The notes below the pieces were generated by a model. It was not told the origin of the DNA and ran no database searches. It saw only the letters and a list, made by a program, of their open reading frames with translations. From Linanthus parryae (Eukaryota > Streptophyta > Magnoliopsida > Ericales > Polemoniaceae): 64,000 bases of DNA. The stretch covers positions 8,008,501 to 8,072,500 of the forward strand of contig JALGPY010000008.1 in the NCBI GenBank assembly GCA_023055425.1. Reading direction: 5' to 3'. This document shows, piece after piece, positions 57,823-64,000 of this stretch (position 1 is its first letter; each line of letters opens with the position of its first letter). A program made the translations under genes and the position numbers.

Positions 57823-58272
57823 TGTCAGGGTATTAAGCAGAAATGGGAGAGAAATGACTTGAATAAATGGAGAATTCACTGTTTATTTGGTAAATATATT
57901 ACCAAATGAACAGTAGTTTGCAGAAGTTTCAGCAGCCGTCCGATGAGCAGAAGAGGGAAATAATCGTAGCCGTTGTTTCTTTAGACGTTAGGGTTTAAAT
58001 TTTAGTAGAACGCTGCCGTTTTGCATAACGGCCGAGTCAGCAGCTAGGGTACGTGTCAAATGGTGATTGGTTGGGTCTTACGGGCGCGTGTGCGCGTGAG
58101 ATTTCATCTACAAAAGCTGTAACAAACTAGAGAGAGATTATGAAAATTATTTTTACAGAAATTTGTTCTTCCTCTTGCATTTTTGATCAATTTGGAGCTG
58201 CGAAACCCTAATTCCTTCTGGAAATAGGAGGATTCAGCCCGGATTATCATTGTCAGGCTCCGGGTCCTGACA
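57823..58272 (+). repeat. 3' LTR of the chromovirus
   Basis: 450 bp, three differences from the 5' LTR (near positions 60, 304 and 417 of the LTR by eye). Confidence 0.92.
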
Positions 58273-58741
58273 AATCCCTAATGAAAAATATGTCTGAAAA
58301 TTATAAAAACGGGAGTCTCTACAGAAAGATGAGAGGTTACCTGGTTAAGGTCGATTAGAAGAGGGAGATTCGTGAAGTAGGAGGTGGAGATTGAGATGTC
58401 CCATTTCTTCCCTTCTCTTTCATCGGCGTCGTGAATTCAAGTCTCTTCGATCACCGGCGATCCACAGTTTGATCTACCTGAGTACGATCGTCTGATTTAC
58501 AGACTCTTCGGCGGCTAGGGTTCAACGGAGTGTAAGAAAGAGAGATTGAGAAATGGGGTACAAAACATTTCATACTAGGAGAAGTCTTGTTATTGTATAA
58601 TGACCCCATAAACTTTTAATTTTCTAAAAAAGACCCCGCCACACATCATTAAGTGGCAATTTCCTATATATTGTCACCTACCCCCTCCCCCTCCCCACAA
58701 GTTTGACAACATAAGGAGTTGTCACTGAACAACCAAACTAA

Positions 58742-59135
58742 GGCTCCGTTTGGTTGGTGGTAAAACATTTTCCTGTAAAATGTTTTCCCTTGTTTTGGTA
58801 TTTTGGTGTTGTTTGGTTGGAAGTAAAATGTTTTCCTGTAAAATGTTTTCCCTCAAATGATGTAAAATGATTTACACATTTCAAATCCGTAAGCCATTTT
58901 CCGGACAGTGAAGGAGCACAACAAGTCATACTAACACCTCCACCACCACTACCACCTACCTCCACCATGACCCATCACCGCCACCCATCACTGCCATTTT
59001 CGTCACGGCCCACTATTTTGGCAAGAGTCAACCAAACACGAGAAAATAATTGCAGGGAAAGCATTTTCACACAAAACATTTTACGCGTAAAATATTTTCC
59101 CTTGTAAAACATTTTACTGCCAACCAAACAGAGCC
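58742..59135. mobile_element. Tourist-like (PIF/Harbinger) MITE, 394 bp, nested in the CACTA element
   Basis: The termini GGCTCCGTTTGGTTGG and CCAACCAAACAGAGCC are inverted repeats of the Tourist type, flanked by the 3-bp duplication TAA (58739-58741 and 59136-59138). The interior has repeated gtaaaatgttttcc words. No coding capacity. Confidence 0.9.
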
Positions 59136-59198
59136 TAAGTGACAACTTCGTTATTGTCAGTATGGTTGTTGTCATTAAAGACCTAATATGTTGTAGTG

Positions 59199-60135
59199 TT
59201 TTTCTATTTTATGTTTACGAAGAAAACAAACTATAGAGCGTTTGATGTTGGAGTTTGATCAACGATACAAAGAATTGCGATTGGGCTGATTTAACTTGAA
59301 TCTCGATCACTCGACTGCAGAAAACATTGGATTGAGTCGGGGAATTGATTAATTATCAGTCTTTTCTGGTTAAAATTATTGAATATCGAAAATAATGTGC
59401 TTAGGTATCAACACAATGTTGCATGGGCTGATTCAACTTGAGTATCGAAATATACTTGCCTTGGAGCATACGAAAACATCTTGAGGAGATGACGCGTTGA
59501 CGAAAAGGTCAAAGCAAATGGGTCGATTGAGAATTGATTTTTATAAATAAAGTAATTATTTATTTATGTAATTAAAGGACATGCCCATGTCGCTTTGAAA
59601 GTTGACAAATTGATCAACGACCAATTTTTTGAAGTAAATTGTTAAAGAACCATTGATTAAGAGAGCCTTCGTGTTATTTCCTGCCATTGACTTGAAATTT
59701 CAACATTCCTCCACTAGTTGTGGACTGTATATTTTGTCAATGTAATATTCTACACCATGGACTCTAAAGCACCCCTATAATTTTGGTTTATATTGAACTC
59801 TCACATGAGTCCGTCAGAGATGAATGAACTGTTTAGGTTGTTTGCAGGTTATTACAAGTGGGTAAAGTTGGCTAACTGTGCATCTCATTAAAAAAGAAAA
59901 AAAAAAATGCTTAAGTGAATCCAGAATCCAATAATAGGGGCAGATTCCAGACAGTGTAGCGTTGTGGGCATGTGCCTCATCCTTATTCGGAAAAATAGTA
60001 CTAATATTCCTGTCTTTAAATGGAGTGGCCCAAATGGTGCCAACAAAAAAACTCACCACAGCATCTCCGATGGGTCATTTATATGGGAGTTATTTTTAAA
60101 ATTGAAAAACATTTTCTCCGATAAGCTCTTTTTAC
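59199..60135. repeat. Upstream region of peptide gene E, duplicate of the gene B upstream region
   Basis: About 59420-59850 matches 34870-35270 (for example ttggagcatacgaaaacatc, gtcgctttgaaagttgacaa, caacattcctccactag, ttttgtcaatgtaata). No gene is seen in it. It is separated from gene E by a hAT MITE. Confidence 0.78.
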
Positions 60136-60586
60136 CAGGGGCGGAGTCATGTAGGGGCAAGGGGGGCACGTGCCCCCCCCCCCCAAAAAAAAATTTTCCG
60201 AAAACACTAGATAGACGTTAATTTGTAAGAAAAAATGAACGGTGTTTATGTAATAAAAATAAAAGTGCCCCCCCCCCTCCTTTTTTTTAACAAAAGCGTG
60301 CCCAGCCCAGTGGCTAAATCGCTTAGCTTAAATTTGAGGTGCCCTTGGGTTCGATTTCCCACTAAGCGCATTTTTAATTTTTTTTTTCTACAAGAAATAA
60401 AAAACAAGAAAATTAAACACGCCAAAGGGGAATTGAACCCTGGTGGCCCAAGACCTAAACAGACTGCTTCACCAACTCGCCTACAAGACTCATAATGTCT
60501 CCTTCAATATTTATTGTCAATTTATATTTAAATAGAAGTACAAATATTTATGCCCCCCTTTCGAAAGAATCCTGGCTCCGCCACTA
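60136..60586. mobile_element. hAT-type MITE (451 bp) with 8-bp target duplication and tRNA-like segments
   Basis: It begins CAGGGGCGGAGTCATG and ends CATGGC-type inverted sequence CCTGGCTCCGCCACTA, flanked by ctttttac (60128-60135) and ctttctac (60587-60594), an 8-bp duplication with one mismatch as expected for hAT elements. The interior has C-runs and two segments resembling tRNA: gggttcgatttcc near 60349 on the plus strand and gggttcaattcc near 60431-60442 on the minus strand, both close to the RNA polymerase III B-box consensus. Confidence 0.8.
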
Positions 60587-60872
60587 CTTTCTACTTCGCT
60601 CTTTAAAATATAAATAAGATTGAAAAATATTTGCTCCAATTATGTGGCCAACAGTGAATATGTGAGGGAGCTTGGTTAAGTATATAGATGCTCTTAAGAC
60701 GACTTGACTGACCCTAAGCATGCATATCCATTGACTCCTGGTCAAGCCCTTTGCTTCAAGTCTTGTGATTTTTCAGTTTTCACAAAAAATGTTTAAAATG
60801 AGTCCGTGCTTAAAATGGGTCCGTGCACAAGATTTCTTGCATTGCAAGACATAAGTTACAAAGTTGCACAAC
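60587..60872. other. Proximal upstream region of peptide gene E
   Basis: No separate feature. It leads into the TATA box of gene E. Confidence 0.4.
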
Positions 60873-60880
60873 TATAAATA
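60873..60880 (+). promoter_or_regulatory. TATA box of peptide gene E
   Basis: TATAAATA, 57 nt before the ATG at 60938. Confidence 0.5.
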
Positions 60881-60937
60881 CACTAACGTGTTTCCGATTC
60901 TTCAGTATCAACATTAAGTTTGTGCTATACAAACGAG

Positions 60938-61150
60938 ATGGCTCCTATGATGACTAAGCACTTCATTGTTCTCAACTCTATCGTCGTTGTCACTACCAGT
61001 CTCTTGGCTGGCAAGACAGCCAATGCAAGGGAATCGAAGGAGACTCTTAGCCTTGATTTCAAGAGCTATAAGATGGCGATTTCATCACTCGCTTAAGTTG
61101 GCCGAATTCTGACTGCTGCTGATCCGGTGCCTCATAATCCAACTCCCTAA
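60938..61150 (+). pseudogene. Secreted peptide precursor E, with an in-frame TAA before its DPVPHNPTP motif
   Basis: The frame begins MAPMMTKHFIVLNSIVVV with a signal peptide and likely cleavage after Ala31 (TANA|RESKE), then a spacer. A TAA at 61094-61096 interrupts the frame after 52 codons. The same frame continues V-G-R-I-L-T-A-A and the family motif D-P-V-P-H-N-P-T-P to a natural TAA at 61148-61150. Just beyond it, gtaagttctgcta and tttttgcattttcatctt match the start of the introns of genes A and D, so an intron-like remnant lies after the motif rather than before it. It is either a pseudogene or a 52-aa secreted protein lacking the motif. Confidence 0.68.
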
Positions 61151-61823
61151 TTTTTGGTAAGTTCTGCTAGCTAGATAGCTGTTTTTGCATTTTCATCTTC
61201 TCTTTTTAGCTCTATTGCAGTAGCCTTTTAAGCTGTATTGGTGGCCAACTGCTAAATTGGCCACCAATTTACTCTCTCGACAAATGACACTAAACTTATA
61301 TTCAGTTTGACACTTGTGACACTAAACCTCCAGTAATTTCATAGAAGAACTCATATCTTATTTTGAGACAAATAACCTCCAATTACTAACAAAGTTAGCT
61401 TAAATTAGCAGTATTTATTGTAGTGCCCCATCACGTGCTGGGTATTACAAACCCATCACCTGACCTCACGTGATGGGTACTGCCGTAAATTTCGTTAATT
61501 TAATCAAACAATTTTAACGATCGAAGGATATTTGTCTCAAAATGAAAATTACAGGAGGCTTTTTCACGAAATTGTAGTGTTGTAAAGAGCAGTGGCAATG
61601 TGGTTCATTGCTTCTTTGAGCCATCCAATAGTTTTCCCCAGTCATTCATTCATGGACAACAACGGTTCATGGACTTCAGACTTAATGACTTTTCTGTGGT
61701 TACCAAAAGCGCACATTTTCTCTTTTTGTACATATGGGTCAGGTTTAAAGCTCCACAAACTGATCATCTTGATGAACTCATTCACAAAAGTTGCTTACTT
61801 GCAAATGTTTTTCTGCTTTAACA
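61151..61823. other. 3' flank of gene E and 5' flank of the LRR pseudogene
   Basis: It contains an intron-like remnant (61157 to about 61205) and AT-rich DNA. A short direct repeat of catcac-type words (about 61430-61480) is present. From about 61592 open frames run into the LRR pseudogene, probably its 5' leader. Confidence 0.4.
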
Positions 61824-62450
61824 TGGGCAACCAAAAGCTGGTCAGCTTTTTCTCAGCTTCTCTGGTTCTATTCTTCTCCTACCTTCGTTCTCTGAAGCTG
61901 CTTCTGAGCTTGAAGTACTTCTCCGCTGGAAGCAGAGCATTGGAATTCAATCAATCAAAAGTTCATGGGTTAGTTAACCAATCGGAAAACAACTCTTGGG
62001 TTCCTATCCAGTGCAACTGGGGTGGCATCCAATGAAATGGAGCTGGAAGTGTGATTGGTCATTTCCTACTCAGTTGTATAAGGTATTCTTGATCAATTAG
62101 ATTCATCTTCTTTCCAAAACCTCCTCAGTCTTAACCTCCAGCTCAACCAGTTGACCAGCATGATAGCGGTCGTTATCCGCGTTGTTTCAAAGTTGGAATA
62201 CCTTGATCTTTCAACAAGTTCTTTTAATGGGACAATCCTCTTTTCGATATCTAATCTCACTTGGTTGTCAAAATTGATTTGCCTCGGAATAACTTGTTTG
62301 GCGAGCTCGACCCGGTACTATTCCCTAACGGTTCTGTCCCGGCTCGAACCAGCTTAGTCAGCCTTCACAGGCTACTCTGGAAATCCTTGGTCCAAATGGG
62401 AGTGGGTAACACTCGCCAGCCTAAAGATTCAAAGTGTAATGTAGTTGCGC
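61824..62450 (+). pseudogene. LRR receptor-like protein, N-terminal remnant
   Basis: The start MGNQKLVSFFSASLVLFF is a signal peptide. After a frameshift an LRRNT_2-type region follows (LPSFSEAASELEVLLRWKQS), then W-V-P-I-Q-C-N-W in another frame, a nonsense codon, and two or more leucine-rich repeats (LDSSSFQNLLSLNLQLNQL, KLEYLDLSTSSFNGTILFSI, LPRNNLFGEL) in shifted frames. Plant LRR receptor-like proteins sense extracellular ligands at the plasma membrane; only about 200 codons of one remain here. Repeated frameshifts make it non-functional. Confidence 0.75.
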
Positions 62451-62460
62451 TAATATTTGT

Positions 62461-62529
62461 ACTCATAGACCACTACAAATATTTTTTTTTTTCTCAAAAA
62501 AAAAAAATATTTGTAGTGGTCTATGAGTC
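62461..62529. repeat. Perfect 33-bp inverted repeat with 3-nt loop
   Basis: The left arm 62461-62493 (actcatagaccactacaaat, a, then T12) and right arm 62497-62529 are exact reverse complements separated by ctc. It lies at the broken end of the LRR pseudogene. Transcribed, it would form a 33-bp perfect stem. Confidence 0.95.
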
Positions 62530-63349
62530 ACATCCTAAATCTGAACTATTGAATCATTGCATACCCTATTGTGAAGCAATATAAAAAATATAGTAATGAC
62601 ATGTATTGTTCACATAAGCAAGTACAGTGGTAAATGGATTGCATGTAACACAATTCCCAACACATAATTATTGAATCATGCATACTCAGATCAAGTCAAA
62701 TCTGCAAAACTTAGTCCTCCTCTATGGGAGTAAATACATGTCCATTGGACAACCAATAAAGCAAATACTAATGAAATATGCAACATTCCAAATTTAAAAA
62801 TCACAAATCTCAAATCGTATCTCGCTATAAGAGAACAGTACATAAAGAAGAAGGGTAACTAATCCTCATCGGTGACATTCCGGTCCAGAAACAAATACAT
62901 AGATGGAAATGAAATGGGAAGTAAAAGAAACAAAACAAAATGCAGAAACAAAGAAGCACTGACTGACCCGACCAAAATTCGAAAGACGCGAAATGGCTGA
63001 GAGCCAAATGGATGCACGAACTCGCCGGAGAGGAAATCGGCGGCAGAGACAGATCGATGGCAAAGAGGGAGACAGCGCAGGCAAACGATGGCTAGGGTGC
63101 TTGGGTCTCAGTCGGAAACTGCTGGGGATCGTCTCGGTCTTCTCGAAATTCTGCTCAAATGAGCACAGAACGCAGCGAAGGAGCGGCGAAGGATGAATGG
63201 AGAAGGCGGCAGTGGTGACACTAATGGCGGCGGCGATTTTGGTGGTGACAGAAGCAGTGACGGAGGGTGCTTGTTGTCGAGAGAGAGAGAGAGAGCTGAG
63301 TTGGCAAATTTATGGATTTGGGTGTGGGGAATGGAATATAGGGGAGTTA
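62530..63349. other. Intergenic region with a GC-rich segment
   Basis: 62990-63300 is GC-rich and carries overlapping short frames on both strands plus a (GA)n run near 63279-63296. It has the look of a gene 5' end but no product can be supported. The rest is AT-rich. Confidence 0.4.
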
Positions 63350-63763
63350 GAGCATCTCCAACTGATCATGGAAATCAACATTTTATGCAAAATATAAAGG
63401 ATCTTGTAAAAAATAGGACTCCAACAGTACATGCATCTCGAAAGGCAAAATGCAGAACATGCAAAACTCTCGCCAAGTTTGGCGAGGATAATTGGTTCTG
63501 CAAAAATTTTTGAACATGTTTCCTATTTTTTCTCAACCCATGTTCCTACAATTATTACTTGATGATATGTATTCCTACAATTTAGTTTTCTCTCTCATCC
63601 ACAATTCATCATTTGCACGTGTTGTGAGTGAAGATTAAATAGAAAAACATATTTTGCATAACTTTTACAATCATTGTTGGAGTAGGAAACCTCTTGCCAA
63701 ATGCAAAACAACATTATTATGTATAATTTGCATTAAATATACATATTACTGATGGAGATGCTC
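63350..63763. mobile_element. MITE with GAGCATCTCCA terminal inverted repeats (414 bp)
   Basis: It begins GAGCATCTCCAACTG and ends with the inverted copy TGGAGATGCTC, flanked by TA on both sides. GAGCATCTCCA termini are widespread among plant MITEs. A 106-codon frame overlapping it is not a credible gene. Confidence 0.75.
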
Positions 63764-63831
63764 TAATTCAGTTTTATGAGAGGTTGGTGTGATTTGAGGG
63801 CACTGGTCGTCGGTTGGAGAAATGGGGTTAA

Positions 63832-64000
63832 GGGCATCTCCAACCCCATGGGGGGAGGGGGAGGGGGAAGGGAAAAATCGTATAAAAATACGGTTCATGT
63901 CCAACCCCATGGGGGGAGGGGGTGCTATGGGGATAAATTTTGCCTTGGGTGAGGGATGGTTAGGGGGGATTTCCCCATGGACATCCCCTCCCCCTCCCCC
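63832..64000. mobile_element. Left end of another MITE-like element, cut by the window edge
   Basis: gggcatctccaaccccatgg is a typical start of a second GCATCTCC-type plant MITE. It contains two copies of tccaaccccatggggggagg (63840 and 63900) and C/G-rich runs, and continues past the window. Confidence 0.5.

Larger units (their letters stand above)
52683..58272 (+). mobile_element. Chromovirus (Ty3/gypsy, Reina-like), plus orientation, young
   Basis: Two 450-bp LTRs (52683-53132 and 57823-58272) begin TGTCAGGGTATTAAG and end GGGTCCTGACA. They differ at 3 positions by my reading. The target duplication is AATCC (52678-52682 and 58273-58277). A tRNA-Met primer-binding site (TGGTATCAGAGCC) follows the 5' LTR, and a polypurine tract (agggggaggtat) precedes the 3' LTR. 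The order gag, protease, reverse transcriptase, RNase H, integrase, chromodomain makes it a chromovirus. Two lesions break the single gag-pol frame. Confidence 0.95.
50479..59198 (-). mobile_element. Non-autonomous CACTA element (8.7 kb) carrying a nested chromovirus and a Tourist-like MITE
   Basis: The ends CACTACAACA (50479) and, inverted, CACTACAACA (59198) are flanked by TTT on both sides (3-bp duplication). Subterminal repeats built on ttgtcact/agtgacaa fill 50499-50870 and parts of 58640-59190. Without the nested elements about 2.7 kb remain, with no transposase; 50900-52680 and 58275-58600 contain no supported gene. The TIR and repeat words differ from those of the other two CACTA elements, so it is a separate family. 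Confidence 0.9.

Noticed and set aside
60290..60490. Possible tRNA genes
   Set aside because: B-box-like words are present, but no full cloverleaf could be drawn and both lie inside a hAT MITE.
63193..63513. 106-codon frame with a Gly-rich start
   Set aside because: It runs from a GC-rich repeat into a MITE; no domain or start context supports a gene.

Overview
The window looks like flowering-plant nuclear DNA, most likely a eudicot. It is AT-rich, with spliced genes, TATA boxes, AATAAA signals, and a dense load of plant transposons: CACTA, Ty1/copia, chromoviral Ty3/gypsy, L1-type LINEs with RNase H, and Stowaway, Tourist and hAT MITEs. No bacterial, organellar, rRNA or CRISPR features were seen. 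Roughly three quarters of the window can be assigned to mobile elements, many of them nested.

Layout. 1-4480 is the 5' part of an autonomous-type CACTA element (transposase on the minus strand, terminus at 4480) sitting in a truncated copia element (4481-6426). 7436-8722 is the one complete ordinary host gene, a single-exon kelch-type protein on the minus strand, with a Stowaway MITE just upstream of its TATA box. 11826-13834 is a short non-autonomous LTR element with a perfect TSD. 14349-22745 is a non-coding LTR element with very long LTRs, carrying a related 2.8-kb solo LTR inside it. 22746-23553 is a chromovirus remnant. 25923-32604 is a decayed copia element, 33219-34643 a 5'-truncated LINE, 36895-41610 a second decayed copia element, and 41804-48358 a near-complete LINE interrupted by a small CACTA element (46320-47757). 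50479-59198 is a non-autonomous CACTA element carrying a young chromovirus (52683-58272) and a Tourist-like MITE. A hAT MITE, an LRR receptor-like pseudogene, a perfect 33-bp foldback and two further MITEs follow.

The most interesting content lies between the transposons: five paralogous loci, all on the plus strand, at 24565, 35501, 41799/48359, 49807 and 60938. Each encodes or once encoded a tiny secreted-peptide precursor: a signal peptide ending in Ala before Arg-Glu, a short variable spacer, and a Pro/His/Asn-rich C-terminal motif with consensus D-P-x-P-H-N-P-(N)-T-P. Two are intact with one phase-1 intron (63 and 76 aa), one is intact and intronless (48 aa), and two are pseudogenes. The 76-aa member carries the motif twice in tandem. 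I do not recognise this as a named plant peptide family such as CLE, CEP, IDA, PIP, RGF or PSY. Its layout is that of a proline-rich signalling-peptide precursor, but function is inference only. The ancestral tandem array appears to have been pushed apart by transposon insertion; one member was split at its start codon by the LINE.
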